Source: Phymorhynchus buccinoides
Lineage: Eukaryota; Mollusca; Gastropoda; Neogastropoda; Raphitomidae
Assembly: GCA_017654935.2 (NCBI GenBank)
Contig: CM065690.1
Location: 39,437,509-39,501,508, forward strand
Direction: 5' to 3'
Length of the DNA stretch: 64,000 nt
This document shows positions 41,760-53,513 of the stretch, in pieces (position 1 is the stretch's first letter; each line of letters begins with the position of its first letter). Position numbers and translations under genes: made by a program. Under the pieces are notes generated by a model. It was not told the DNA's origin. It made no database searches and saw only the letters and a list, made by a program, of their open reading frames with translations.

Positions 41760-42960
41760 CCCATGCCTTGGACCTCCCTCCGCTTTTGGATCGGAGCATC
41801 GCAGACTCCTTTGTTACATCCATTTTCTCTTCTGGACATTCGTCTTGACTTCTGGAGAAATTAGAGAGTTTCTGAGCCTTCCTCAACTTGAATCGGAGCA
41901 TCTCAGACCCTTTGTTACATCCATTTTCTCTTCTGGACATTCGTCTTCACGTCTGGAGAAATTAGAGAGTCTCTGAGCCTTCCTCAACTTGGATCGGAGC
42001 ATCTCAGACCCTTTGTTACATCCATTTTCTCCTCTGGACATTCGTCTTGACTTCTGGAGAAATTAGAGAGTCTCTGAGCCTTCCTCAACTTGGATCGGAG
42101 CATCTCGGACCCTTTGTTACATCCATTTTCTCCACTGGACATTCTTCTTGACTTCTGGAGAAATTAGAGAGTCTCTGAGCCTTCCTCAACTTGGATCGGA
42201 GCATCTCAGACTCCTTGTTACATCCCTTTTCTCCTCTGGATATTCGTTCTTTAATTCTTGGTAAGTTGGGGCGTCTTTGAGCCTTCCTCAGCTTTTAGCT
42301 TTGTGTCCAAGCAGCGACGAACACAAAGAGCCCCTTTCCGCCATCTTCTCCGGTTTCTCCATTGATCCAGTTTGTCCTTTTTCCAGATATCTAGGATTGT
42401 GAAGATCTTGCTCTGTTCCCCTAGGGAGTTGTTCTCTTGATTCCTCCACCCCCATCCTCTCCTTGTGGCCAGGTAGCCCTGCGAGCCTCAAGTACTGGCA
42501 ATGGAACATTGGATGAGATTGTGAACCTTTATGCGATGCCTCATATGGTGACTGTGAATCGATTACCTGATGACAGGTCCCTATCACAGGATTGTGTGAA
42601 TCTACTCTGCCAGTGTATTGTCGATACAGGACTATTATCAGTTGTACCCTAATTAAACTGAAAGTATGTTGCCTGTGTGTGTGTGTGTGTAAATGTGTGT
42701 TTAAGTGATATGGGTTTGAGGTTTAACCGTTCATTTTAATTCAGTGAATTGCTTACCCCTCCCATTCATTTGGCAAAAAGACAACCCCCATCCCCCTTAC
42801 TACCACCAATGTATGAAAGATGAATTATTACACAGGGAAATTTAGAAGCAAGATAAAGTACTAAACAGGTACAGCTAAGAAAAAAATGCTTTGTAATGTT
42901 GAATGAAAGGATTTTGGAACGATTGATTGAGATTATTGGGAGGTTGATTTTCAAATAAAG
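41760..42960 (+). other. REPS1: Probable REPS 3' UTR
   Basis: Follows the TAG. The first half is a tandem array (separate entry). The rest has a (TG)n tract at 42676 and an AATAAA at 42954. A second AATAAA lies at 44436. Which one is used is not visible. The 42437-42652 open stretch has no homology I recognise. Confidence 0.5.
41780..42300 (+). repeat. ~101-bp tandem repeat in the 3' UTR
   Basis: TCGGAGCATC recurs at 41791, 41893, 41994, 42095 and 42196, a period of 101-102 bases, each followed by TTTGTTACATCCATTTTCTC and CTTCTGGAGAAATTAGAGAG. The units match closely, so the array is recent or homogenised. Confidence 0.92.
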
Positions 42961-44440
42961 AGATACAGCTTTTTAGGGAGATGAGGGGGCAGTTAATAAT
43001 ATAAAGCTATGTAGAGAATTCTTTTGGGAAAATTGATTGCTATCTTTGGAAAAAATATGTCTAATGACGAAGGGTCGTGTGGGAGACAGACATGGAGAAT
43101 GGATCATGAAATTTTATCATGGAGATTTGCACAGAGAGAATGGGGAAGGGAGAATGTATTAAAGTTTAAGATGTGGAGGCGAGAAAGGGAGAATTGGCCA
43201 TGAAAATGCAGTTGCTGTGTTGATAAGTAGGAAAGTGTGGGAACGTGATTACTTGGACTTTTGTGAACTTTCATTTAACAAGTGTTATATGACCATAGCA
43301 CTTAGCTGTTTATTCAAGTGTTTCTCTGGTTTACAATGAACATTATTTCTTTGAACAAGCTCCACTGTGGTATACAAAACTCTAACATGGTCTGTCAGTT
43401 TGGACAATTGGAACATGTTTTGTTCCCCGAATGTGGCGTATTTGCCCGTTGGTTTCTTTTTTCAGATTTTTGTGTCATTACTGTTGGTATTGCTTTTGGG
43501 TTTGAGCTTGGTTGGGGAATGGCAAGGTGGCCTGGTTTTGCTGGTGTGACTTTATTGCTTGCTCCTTACCATTGAAGGCAGGCATGTTTGGCCCAACAGC
43601 TGAGAGATTGAAGGTTTGGAGGGTGTTCATGTGGCTGAGGGTCTGACCCAGGTCCTATATCAGACTGGTGAAGAATGAAAATGATATTCCGGTTTTTGTT
43701 TGCTTTATTGTTTTTTCCCTCTTTTCTGGTCAGATGTTCCTGCTATCGGATTGTTTTGTTCATTTTGTGTCAGAATATTCGTCAGATATAATTTTGGTCT
43801 ACCTGTTGGCCTGGCTTGATTAGGTGTGGACCCCTTTGTACTTGATATTGACCTGGGTATGAATGACCCTTAGGTATGTAGGTGAATTGACGTTTGACTG
43901 ACATCCGACCAAAGTGTGTATTGTCTATGGTCAGTTGTAGTGTGGGTTTACATGTGCCATGGATATTTTCTGTGCCTCTTCAGCCAGATGGGTTGGTTTG
44001 TCTGTTCGAATGTGCTTGTTTATGTGTGTCTGTGTAATCCAGTGGTGTTCGCTTTCTTTCCAAATGTGTTATGATGGGTCCTGTTAGCCACCGTGCAGGA
44101 CTAATGACTAACTCTTTGGGAGAATGAGTAGTTCTTATATGTACTTTATTGCATTCCCTTATTTTATTATTATTATTTGCTTTGTATAATCCCCCTCCCA
44201 AATTTCTTGCCCGTGTCGCCAATTCTGCTTTGTATCTTCTGTTTTCTCGCTCGTGTAAAGAAACAGCTTTTTTTTTTTTTTAATCTTTGAGAATATTGTT
44301 CACATACTGTGCAAATTGAGAAAAATTCATTAATCTGCGAAATAATATCTTCCATGAGTCTTGTGATGAGAAGTAAGTCCTGTATGAACATGGAGAATAT
44401 TTGTTATGAAGACAGATCTATGTCAAATAATGTATAATAA
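42961..44440. other. Intergenic sequence downstream of REPS
   Basis: No gene recognised. Possible late polyadenylation signal AATAAA at 44436. Confidence 0.4.
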
Positions 44441-44445
44441 AGATG

Positions 44446-44905
44446 GTGAGTTATGAATGCATAGGGTAGATGTGTGATATGTAGGTGGTGTGCTATGAAT
44501 GCATAGGGTAGATGTGTGATATGTAGGTGGTGTGCTATGAATGCATAGGGTAGATGTGTGATATGTAGGTGGTGTGTTATGAATGCATAGGTTGATGTGA
44601 ATATGGTGTGTTATGAATACACGAGTTGATGTGAATATGGTGTGTTATGAATACATAAGTTGATGTGAAGATGGTGTGTTATGAATACATAGGTTGATGT
44701 GAATATGGTGTGTTCTGATTACATAGGATTGATGTGTGATGTGAATATGTGTTATGAATACATAGGTAGATGTGAATATGGTGTGTGGTGAATATATAGG
44801 TTGGTATGTGATGTGAAAATGGTGTCAGGAAGACATGATGGTATCTGTATGTGTAATGGAAAGATGGTGACATGAGATCTGTATGTGTAATTGAAAGACT
44901 TTGTT
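44446..44905 (+). repeat. Tandem repeat, 42-bp units then shorter ones
   Basis: ATAGGGTAGATGTGTGATAT starts at 44461, 44503 and 44545 (42-bp period). Then TTGATGTGAATATGGTGTGT-type units of about 32 bp continue to about 44800 with growing divergence. Confidence 0.88.
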
Positions 44906-44914
44906 GTATTCTTC

Positions 44915-45232
44915 TTCTTCTTCGATCGCTCACTCAAACAGTTTCCTGTCAATTATGAGCGCAGATGTGTGTCATGCTACCATTATGCGCCTAAGAAAGA
45001 AATAATTAGGCCCAGCATGTCTGACTTCGGCTGGAGGAAATGTATTTGAAAGTGTTTCTTCAAAAAAGGCAAGAGAATGGATCGGGTAAGGCATAAAGAT
45101 AGTAGATGACAGCAAGCAAAGGGAAAAGGCAGAGCCAAAGAGAGTGACAGATTAGAGGAAGTTACAAGCACAGAACTTCCAGAAGGTGGGGGAACTATTT
45201 ATACAAAAGACCTCCCGGTATCCCCATGGGGG
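44915..45232 (-). repeat. SINE-like element, second copy
   Basis: Same body as 37849-38260 (AGGCAGAGCCAAAGAGAGTG, AACTTCCAGAAGGTGGGGGA, CCTCCCGGTATCCCCATGGG), with a (CTT)n end at 44915. The middle differs, including GGCCCAGCATGTCTGACTTC. Confidence 0.7.
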
Positions 45233-45541
45233 AACTTTGTTGTATGAATGTGCATGCACTCAGAAATTGCTTTCTGTTTACTTACAAAGTCATTTTTATT
45301 GTTCTCTCTCGGTTCCTCTTCGTTCATATTTAAAAAACTGTTCTATGTTCCAAAACAATGGTGCCCTAAGTAAAATGTCTATCGGCTTATTCACACAGTT
45401 GCTCTTTCTTACACAAAGATACCCTACACAGTTGTAGTTTCCTCTCAAAATTACACTGTATTCAGACATGTCTTTATCTCTGTGCACATTCAGGTACATA
45501 TTTTACAGAGTTTCTCCCATTTAGTTAGTTAGGCCCTGTTC

Positions 45542-45780
45542 TTAAAGACCCAGTACGTCACGTGTCAAAATCACGGTTTTCACGTGTTTTCCCTCTTATA
45601 GCTGGTACAAAATCTTATTTTGACCAAGTGTTGCTGCCATACAAATTGCCTCTTGCACGAAAATGAAACATCACTTTTAAAGAGCAGCCTCGATTGTGTA
45701 TGGGGGAACTTGTATGTGGGTCACACCTAACCAGAAAACAAAACAAGGGAGTTAATCTTGCTGGGTCAGTGGGTCTTTAA
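45542..45780 (+). repeat. MITE with TTAAAGACCCA ends, copy 1
   Basis: Starts TTAAAGACCCAGTACGTCAC and ends GTCAGTGGGTCTTTAA. Interior CACGTGTTTTCCCTCTTATA and ATGTGGGTCACACCTA recur inverted at 62508-62738. Confidence 0.82.
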
Positions 45781-46959
45781 CAAATATACTTTAAATATAA
45801 ACACAAACTTGTTTCCCTACACAAACTGTTCTTTTGTTCACACAATTCTGCTTTGTGTTTGTTCCTCTGTTTAGACATATGACACTTGTTGTTTAAACAC
45901 AAATATTTCCTCGGAGTCACATAATGCTTTTTTGTTGTTGTTCCGACATAAAAACCCTGTTTACACGAATTGCTTTTTTTACATGCACATTCCCCCCCCC
46001 CCCCCCCCCCCACACACACTTCTGTTTGCACGTATTTTGTCTACATGTATTACATAAACCCATCTGAGAACTTACAGAGAACCTTTCTATTCACAGTTTT
46101 ATTCACATGCAAAATCACACACCCTTTGCTCAGTAATGAGCAAGTCTTCTGATCACACACAATGTTGTCTGCTCACAAAATTGTCCACCCTTCATTTATG
46201 CACAAAGCTTTGATTTGTTCACACACAAAGCTTTGGTCTGTTCATTTACAAAGTAGTCCACTGTTAACACACAAAGCTTAATCTCATTGCTCACAAAGTA
46301 GTCTGCTGTTCACACACAAAGCTTAATCACATTGCTCACAAAGTAGTCTGCTGTTCACACACACAGCTTTGGTCTGTTCATTTACAAAGTAGTCCACTGT
46401 TAACACACAAAGCTTAATCTCATTGCTCACAAAGTAGTCTGCTGTTCACACACAAAGCTTAATCTCATTGCTCACAAAGTTGTCTGCTGTTCACACACAC
46501 AGCTTTGGTCTGTTCATTTACAAAGTAGTCCACTGTTAACACACAAAGCTTAATCTCATTGCTCACAAAGTAGTCTGCTGTTCACACACAAAGCTTAATC
46601 TCATTGCTCACAAAGTAGTCTGCTGTTCACACACAAAGCTTAATCTCATTGCTCACAAAGTAGTCTGCTGTTCACACACAAAGCTTAATTTCATTGCTCA
46701 CAAAGTAGTCTGCTGTTCACACACAAAGCTTAATCACATTGCTCACAAAGTAGTCTGCTGTTCACACACAAAGCTTAATCACATTGCTCACAAAGTAGTC
46801 TGCTGTTCACACACAAAGCTTAATCACATTGCTCACAAAGTAGTCTGCTGTTCACACACAAAGCTTTCATCTGTTACAAAATAGCCTGCTGTTCACACAC
46901 AAAGTTTTTGTCTGTTACAAAATAGTTTGCTGCTTACACACAAAGCTTTTATCTGTTAG

Positions 46960-47070
46960 TTCTTCTGCATTCCCGGGCCATAAGGCCACAATGGGTATGT
47001 ATGTGTCCGTTTACCAATTTTCACTGGTGTCCTCGCTGCATTCAGCCGACACATTCCGATTTCGGAGGAT
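46960..47070 (-). repeat. SINE-like fragment
   Basis: TTCTTCTGCATTCCCGGGCC to CACATTCCGATTTCGGAGGA, about 110 bp of the end of the SINE-like family, inserted in the 45-bp array. Confidence 0.65.
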
Positions 47071-47620
47071 ATCTGTTATTAAGTAGCCTGCTGTTGTCGC
47101 ACAAGGCTTTCATCTGTTTGTTTATAAAGTAGCCTGCTGCTCCCACAGAAAGCTTTGATCTGTTCACTTATAAAGAAACTGTTCACTTGCAAGTAACCCT
47201 TTATGCACATACAAAGGTGCCCTTTTGTCACAGGTTTTTCCACAAAAATTTGCTTTATAGTATAACTTGCAACCTTCCTTTTCCTTCATTACTTTTGCCC
47301 TTTTATTTCTACCACCCCTCAAAAAAAAAAATCTTCTGAAATGATCCCTTCTGTTCACAAAGAAAACTATTCTGTTGCTTACTTACAAATCTACTTTTTA
47401 TTCACACATTAAGTGTGCCATTTCAGAAGAAGAAAAATCATCTTTCCACACATAGTTGAAGTTCTCATCTCTGTGCAAAGAATTCCATTCTGTTTGCAAA
47501 CTTTTGCATTTTATTCGCTCACAAACTTGCCATTTATTCACACATAGTTTTCCATTCTTTGTAAACAAATTTGCCTTTTGCATACAGAGCTGCCTTCTGT
47601 TCATGTGCAGAGTTGCCCTC

Positions 47621-49250
47621 AATTGTGCGCATGTGTTTATGTTTGGCCCTCAAGTCTAGCAAGCACTGGTCAAATTAATAAATGATGATTGATGATGAAA
47701 GATAAGTGAAAAAGTGTATGTCTGCTCTGTAAAAAGTATCGATGCAACAGTTTCCAAGAAGAAAAGGGCATTTTCATGATTTTGTATGTTAAGGATATGA
47801 CTTGCCTGCATAGTCCTTCAACCTGTCCCACTTTTTTTTTTCATTGCTCCAAGATGGCATAGTGATCAACCCTGTCCAGTCTATTATGCCCCTCTGGGAC
47901 TCAGTACAGTATGTTTTATATTGTTTTCTGATATATTGCATCATGATGGATCTGTATGCATCTTGTATTGCATCACCTTTAACTGCTTCATGATGAATCT
48001 TGTTCATGTTATCATTTTATTATGGCAGGTCTTGTACTACTTTCAATCTTGTATACCGTGCGGAGATACGAAAATCGCATTGCTTGCTTGTGTATAGTTA
48101 GGAGGATTGTGTATCATAGAATGCTTAGAGTTAGCATGCAGTCTCTGTCTGACATGGAGACAGGGATCAGTGACTTGACCAATGCTGATGGAAACGCTAA
48201 GCAGACACCTGTGTACAATGGGCGCCTTGTAACGAAATCACTGTGGATGAGAACTTTTGCTGCGAGTGTGGTCACAAGTCTGGTGAGGCTATGACCAATG
48301 TGAGTGAGAACTGCATGACTTGTGTCCTTGAATAATGCACACTCATACAATACATACATCCTGTTCACTGAGACATAATGGTAATAAAATGCTCTGTAGA
48401 CTTTGCCGTGCTTGGATTTCTTGACATGTATTGAGAGAAAGTGAGTGAAAGAGAGAGAAAAGAGGGAGGAACTGGATGGGTGGGTGTTGGTGTGTATGTG
48501 TATGTTTGCTCTTCTTCAACTGTTCAAGTCCTTGTACTTGAACTGCATGCCATGATGCCACAAACAGCTTAGCCCTATGTTCTTAATCATAGCAAAAAGC
48601 CAAGACTATTATAATTATTCTATTCTGTAGGATTTGCAAGAAAACAACAACAAAAACAACTACTTCTAAGGTCATTAACGTGATTTTCTACTTCAAAATC
48701 CATCATTTAGTGCATCATGCAGGCAGACATGTTTCCTGATAAAAGCGGTCATGTTGAAGTTGTTATGGAACCGGCAGACATGTTGAACCACTTATAATAT
48801 AAATAAAAATATAACAAAGTTAATTGTTTTCTTTTAATATATAATGTGAACTTTTAATTAAATCTCATTGTTTCATAAAAACAATTTCATAGTACGGCAT
48901 TGAGTATAAGCACAGATAAATATTTTCATTATATATAAATAGAGTTTTAAGCAACATTTTTGTTGCCTACAACCTAATTAAAAATGTTTGAACATTCGAG
49001 AAAAAAAAAGTATTTTCTTTATCCCAGCTTTTAACCTTCATTATTATTTATTACAAGTTATGATCTTTAAATTATTCAGATACAACATGTCTTTGAAGCA
49101 ATCACATTTTGTTTAAAGGATTTAAACGGCCAAACTACTGTCTAATTATATAAATTGTAAGGAACGAAACTAATCGCAAGAAATCGTGTACTTTGCTCCA
49201 GACAGTGCACGCGTAAGCAAGACAGAAAGCATATTTATATATTTCCAGTA
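47621..49250. other. Intergenic, AT-rich
   Basis: No gene or repeat family recognised. Short unsupported open stretches (48022-48294 +) have no homology I can see. Confidence 0.4.
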
Positions 49251-49364
49251 GCCTAGAGAAAAATACAAGCATATTTGTTCTTGTCTGAAATTACTTTTTT
49301 TTCTGTGGGAGGTGTTAAAGTACCTTCATTTTGAACAGTTGGTGGTGGTGGTGATGTTTGTGTT

Positions 49365-49515
49365 TTAAAGTTTGTGTGTGTGTCTTTGTGCATGTGTCTG
49401 TGTGCGCGCATGTGTTCTGTGTGCGTGTGTTTGTGTGTGTGTAGGTGTCTATGTGTGTGTCTGTGTCCGTGTGTTTGTGTGTGTGCATATGTTTGTGTGT
49501 GTGTGTCTGTCTGTT
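49365..49515 (+). repeat. Degenerate TG/TGTC tract
   Basis: TGTGTGTGTCTGTGTCCGTG-type repeats. The antisense Thr/His-rich open frame over it is a by-product. Confidence 0.85.
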
Positions 49516-49767
49516 TTGTTTGGCTGCCTTGGCTCATCATATAATTAATTTTGGGCAGCATTTTTTAAAAACCAAAACAGAAATACTGATCAAAAGATTT
49601 CTCAATCTCCAACTTTAGCAGATGCATCTACATTTCATACTGTCCTCCCAAAAACCATCAGTGTGAGATATATGCTATAGGCCTCTACAGATGACTGAGT
49701 TTAGATTTTTTGTTACTCCAATTTTTATTGAACAAAAGTATGAAAGAAAGGAAGGAAATAATGCATG

Positions 49768-49768
<1 letters not shown>

Positions 49769-49812
<44 letters not shown>
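49769..49812 (+). repeat. (CT)n microsatellite
   Basis: About twenty CT units. No gene nearby. Confidence 0.95.
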
Positions 49813-49816
<4 letters not shown>

Positions 49817-50200
49817 GAGATCCACAACACTCCATATCATGTTATATTGTTAGGTCATATCGTGGGCATTGTCATACTGATGGAGGGTACTGGATAGTTT
49901 GATTCACTAACTCTCCTTGAAACAAACATAGGCCTAACCGTAGATATGGCACAATAACTGACTAGAAACCGAAACCGAAACTTGGGCATCTCCATCGAGA
50001 TACTAAAGACAGTCTCTGGCATCACTAAAATTCCTTCAACCTTCACCTTGGTAGGTGTGACCCAACACGAAGCGCTCATTGGCTGAAAGTTTGACCTCCC
50101 GACACGGATGGTGCACTTGCAGACTTTGCATGGCCGCTGGTGTTGGTGACGAGGTGTCAGAACAAACTCAGTTGTGTTGCGTTTCTTGAAAATACGCAAA

Positions 50201-50230
50201 ATGAGCCTTCGATACTGCTGCTCCGGACAG
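50201..50230 (+). CDS. Candidate first coding exon of ACAT1 (weak)
   Basis: ATG with A at -3, then MSLRYCCSGQ and a strong GTAAGA donor in phase 0, compatible with the phase-0 start of the first sure ACAT1 exon 4 kb downstream. CpG-containing DNA and an inverted CCAAT word (CTCATTGGCTG at 50079) precede it. Ten residues are short for a mitochondrial targeting peptide, so this may be wrong or only part of the leader. No other better start seen. Confidence 0.25.
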
Positions 50231-50528
50231 GTAAGAAACTCTTCAACATTGTGTTGTTGTGCTGCATGTCGAAGAGTTCGTGCTGTGGGTCATTATAACT
50301 GATTCATTGTTGAAATGTTCTTTTGACTTTTGGTTCTTCTTTATCCTGCCCATGCCATGGGACAGGTGTTGCATAAAATACCTAACTCGTGAAATAAATA
50401 GGATTTCCTCATTCGAATTCTTTGCTGTTTGGGTTTACACCCTCCCGCTTTATTTCTTGTTTCTTTCCGTGTAGATTGAATTTGAGCAATTAAATCTCAA
50501 TATTACCAAAAAATAGTTGACATTTCTC

Positions 50529-50882
50529 ACATGAAATGGCTCCCCCCCCCACCTGCGTGCGCATCTCGACCATTCCAACGGAAGTGTCGCCATCTTAGTC
50601 CTTATTTGTGTGTAAACAAACTGAAAATGTTATCTAAATGTGTAAAGAAAACATCCAGATGTTATAAATAGTATTTGGCTGTTTCAAAATAAATACAGTT
50701 TAAATAAATTTCGAATTGGAACAGCCAAATACGCAGCATCGATCTGGCATTTTTCAAAAAAAGTTAGTGACTAAGATGGCGGTCTCCCATAATATGGCAC
50801 TCCTTGTGGCCGGATATGACGACACGTGGGTACAAGCCATCGTAACGGTACTTCTAGTGCGCATGCGAGTGGGTATTTATTT
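50529..50882. repeat. Imperfect palindromic element
   Basis: CGCCATCTTAGTC at 50588 is mirrored by GACTAAGATGGCG at 50768. TATTTGGCTGTTTC is mirrored by GGAACAGCCAAATA further in, and the outer CACCTGCGTGCGCATC resembles the complement of GTGCGCATGCGAGTGGG at about 50860. Part of the left side recurs inverted at 55365-55415. The AAGATGGCGG word looks like a YY1/start-codon motif but lies in the element. Confidence 0.6.
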
Positions 50883-51046
50883 CACGGGGGTACTTATTTC
50901 TCATGACACCGGGATGGTTCTTGGAAAGAAGGTTAGGCTAGACTTTTCTTTTGTTTGGGAGTTTGGGTACGATGTCATTGAAAAATTGTTCTCTGCTTGT
51001 CTTATTTGCTCAAGTAATGAACATTAACAACACAGTCAATAAACTC

Positions 51047-51125
51047 TCCTCCCCTCCCACCTCTCCTCTCCTCTCTCCTCTCCTCCCCCTATTATCCCCT
51101 TCCCCTCCCTTCTTTTTCCTTGGTG
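51047..51125 (+). repeat. CTCCTC-rich pyrimidine tract
   Basis: Long C/T-only stretch (CCTCTCCTCTCCTCTCTCCT and on) with no gene context. Confidence 0.8.
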
Positions 51126-51165
51126 GTGACCAACTTCTTTGCATAGAAGTGATTGCGCACACTTC

Positions 51166-51275
51166 AAAGAGAGTGACAGATTAGAGGAAGTTACCAGCTC
51201 AGAACTTCCAGAAGGTGGGGGAACTATTTATGCAAAAGACCCCTCCCATGGTATCCCCATGGGGGGGAGAGTCTT
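51166..51275 (-). repeat. SINE-like fragment
   Basis: CAAAGAGAGTGACAGATTAG to GGTATCCCCATGGGG, the body portion shared with 37849 and 44915, truncated on the tail side. Confidence 0.65.
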
Positions 51276-51354
51276 TCCAATTTTGCCAAGCATCAAATTG
51301 CCAAAGTAACTTCCGGCTGAAATAGGCTTTTAACACTTAGAGTAGTTATTCAGA

Positions 51355-51778
51355 TGTCATTTTGTCTACATGTCTTTGTATCCATGTGTCGTGCCCGTAA
51401 TGATGTGTCCGAGTGTCGATGTGATGTGTCCACGTGTCAATGTGTCCACTTGTCGATGTGTCCTCCTTTTGATGTGCACATGTGACATGCCCATGTGTTG
51501 ATGTGTCCGAGTGTCCATGTGTCATTTTTCCCTCCGTGTTATTTGCCCCCCTATCATTGTGCCCCCATGTCATTGTGCCCACGTGTCATTGTGACCCCAT
51601 GTCCTTATGACTGGCCTTGTGAAATCCTTTGTGTTGTTATGACTTTTTGTTTTTGACCCATGGGCACAACACCATGGTGGCACAATGACGCAAGGGCACA
51701 TCGACATAGTGACACAACGACACATGGGCACATCGACACTTGGACACATCGACACATCGACACATTGACACATAGCCG
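51355..51778. repeat. 12-14-bp repeat with an inverted second half
   Basis: From 51365 to about 51610 ATGTGTC, GATGTGTCC and CCATGTGTCATTGTGCCC words repeat. From 51660 to 51775 the complementary GACACATCGACAC and GGGCACATCGACA words repeat. The whole could fold into a long imperfect hairpin. Confidence 0.75.
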
Positions 51779-51985
51779 AATGAGGCTTTATACTGAAAAT
51801 CTCTGCCCCTGTCTCGTGCACTGAGATGCATGCGCCACCTACATAAGATTATCGCCCTTCCCTGTATATAGCCACAAAAAATTATCTGCCCCTGACTCAT
51901 CACTGGGTCAGTAGGTGGCATGGTCAACTCATTTCTAAAATGATCGCCCTTTTGTGTCGCCAATTAAGTAGTATAAAGCCTCATT
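51779..51985. repeat. 207-bp MITE with AATGAGGCTTTATACT ends
   Basis: AATGAGGCTTTATACT at the left and AGTATAAAGCCTCATT at the right are perfect 16-bp inverted repeats. CTGCCCCTG and GATNATCGCCCTT words are repeated inside. It directly abuts the inverted short-repeat array. Confidence 0.85.
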
Positions 51986-52049
51986 ACTGCTCTAAGTTAA
52001 GCATATTTCAGCAAGAGTTTACTTCGACAATGCTTGGCGAAATCGGATA

Positions 52050-52140
52050 GACTCACAAAACTATGTGAGGGAAAATAGCCTGAATTTTATTTTCTGTCAT
52101 GAGGGAAAATAGCCTGAGTTCTATTTTCCCACTAGAGGGA
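52050..52140 (+). repeat. Short direct repeat GAGGGAAAATAGCCTGA
   Basis: GAGGGAAAATAGCCTGA occurs twice 42 bases apart, followed by GAGGGAGAATAACC. Confidence 0.75.
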
Positions 52141-52304
52141 GAATAACCACTGCGTAAATTTGAAAAGGTTGTTGCTGAGCTTATTGTGCATTGGATTTTT
52201 TCTTGTGTTGTCTTGATGAAATATGTCCAAAGGATTCAATTATGGATTTAATCGCTGGTTCTTCAAAATTTTGTGACTGCCTGCTTGTTGAATTATCTCT
52301 CAGC

Positions 52305-52375
52305 CGTGTGTGTGTGTGGTGTGTGTGAATGTGTGTGTGTGTGTCACTGTGTGTGTCACTGTGTGAGTATGTGTG
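52305..52375 (+). repeat. TG-rich microsatellite
   Basis: TG units broken by CACTG steps, followed by a short (AT)n at 52383. Confidence 0.85.
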
Positions 52376-52663
52376 TGTGCACATATATATATATAGACTG
52401 GAAGTGAGCACAATTTGTGTTGAAAGAGTATTGACCACCCAGAGACAGTATAAAACCAAATTGATACCTCCCTGACACAGAGAGTCTGTGTCATATTAAC
52501 AGTTTTGCTCAATTAAGCAATGCTACCTAGATATGCCAGAAAGAGTTTTATGTGCTGAAGATAATGAAAACCAATTTTTGTTTCATTTTCAGTTGTTCAA
52601 AACACTCTCTGGAGTACGCCATTTCAGCCAGGTGTCTGGACTTAATGTAAGATGTGTACATAC

Positions 52664-52772
52664 ATTGGTGGTGGTGGTGGTGGTGGTGGTGGTGGTGGTG
52701 GTGGTGGTGGTGGTGATGATGATGATGATGTGGTGTGTGTGTGTGTGTGTGTGTGGTGTGTGTGTGTGTGTG
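52664..52772 (+). repeat. (GGT)n-(GAT)n-(TG)n compound microsatellite
   Basis: About sixteen GGT, five GAT and then TG units. Poly-Val/Gly and poly-Pro open frames over it are artefacts. Confidence 0.95.
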
Positions 52773-53513
52773 AGACTAAAAAGTCATGTAGATTATTATT
52801 GTATTTGCTTAATTTAGTAACACAACAGTATGGTGACATACACGCATGTGTACATTATTTCATATGAAAAGTGTAAATGTTTGTATGTTTTGCACCAGTA
52901 TTCATTTAAATGTGTGTATGGGAATGTTTTTATGTATGTTTATAATAAAATTTCTTTTTATACATGTACCAATAAATAGTTTGTTAATGCTGACATTGTG
53001 CAATATAAGATGCTTTTTAGGGAAATGGCAATGCCTTCTTTCCTCAGTGTGTTATTATTAGCTTAGTGCGTAACATTTCATAATTTTGATCCTTGGTTGA
53101 TTACTATTTGAAATAAGCCCAAAAGATTATTTTTCTTTGAATGCATAAGATGAGCATTGGGCCGAAAAACCCCCAACTTGCATTCATATTTATTAGACGT
53201 CCGACTTTCATAGAAGAACAGACAGGTGTGTGTTTGTTACATGCAATGGAAAACAAACAAACAAAAAGTTACACATCGCCCTCAAAAGATCAATTTTATT
53301 ATTCAATGAGAATCAAGATACTTTCTTTTATTAACATTTTTAATCACATGCAACTTTTTTTATATGACCAGCATACGAATAGGGACAATAAGACAATATA
53401 CAGTGACCATTCTGAGAATTAAATTACAATACAATTAGAAACAGACACACACATCTCTTTCAAATGATACACAAGAACCACTCTTTTTCTTTTGTTAAAA
53501 GTTATGAGGACAT
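52773..53513. other. Intergenic
   Basis: AT-rich, no gene or repeat recognised. Confidence 0.4.

Larger units (their letters stand above)
45236..47620 (+). repeat. 2.4-kb degenerate array with a homogeneous 45-bp core
   Basis: Words such as CACACAAAGCTT, GCTCACAAAGTAGTCTGCTG and TTCATTTACAAAGTAG recur throughout. Between about 46200 and 46960 the unit TTCACACACAAAGCTTAATC plus TCATTGCTCACAAAGTAGTC is almost identical every 45 bases and mixes with a TTTGGTCTGTTCA variant. Away from this core the units decay on both sides. A MITE (45542-45780) and a SINE fragment (46960-47070) interrupt it. Confidence 0.85.

Noticed and set aside
42437..42652. 71-codon open stretch after the REPS stop
   Set aside because: Probably 3' UTR; the reading frame has no known domain.
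46200..46960. CRISPR-like or coding repeat
   Set aside because: 45-bp units without spacers and without a stable open frame.
48022..48294. Possible 90-codon gene
   Set aside because: No recognisable domain, no promoter or splice context, and ordinary AT-rich surroundings.
49855..50199. Antisense 114-codon open frame upstream of ACAT1
   Set aside because: No recognisable family; likely a chance open frame in CpG-containing DNA. A divergent transcript cannot be excluded without RNA data.
50716..51027. Possible 103-codon gene beginning near an AAGATGGCGG word
   Set aside because: The start lies in a palindromic repeat that recurs elsewhere. No homology seen.
52642..52839. Poly-Pro / poly-Val open frames
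   Set aside because: Translation of the (GGT)n compound microsatellite.
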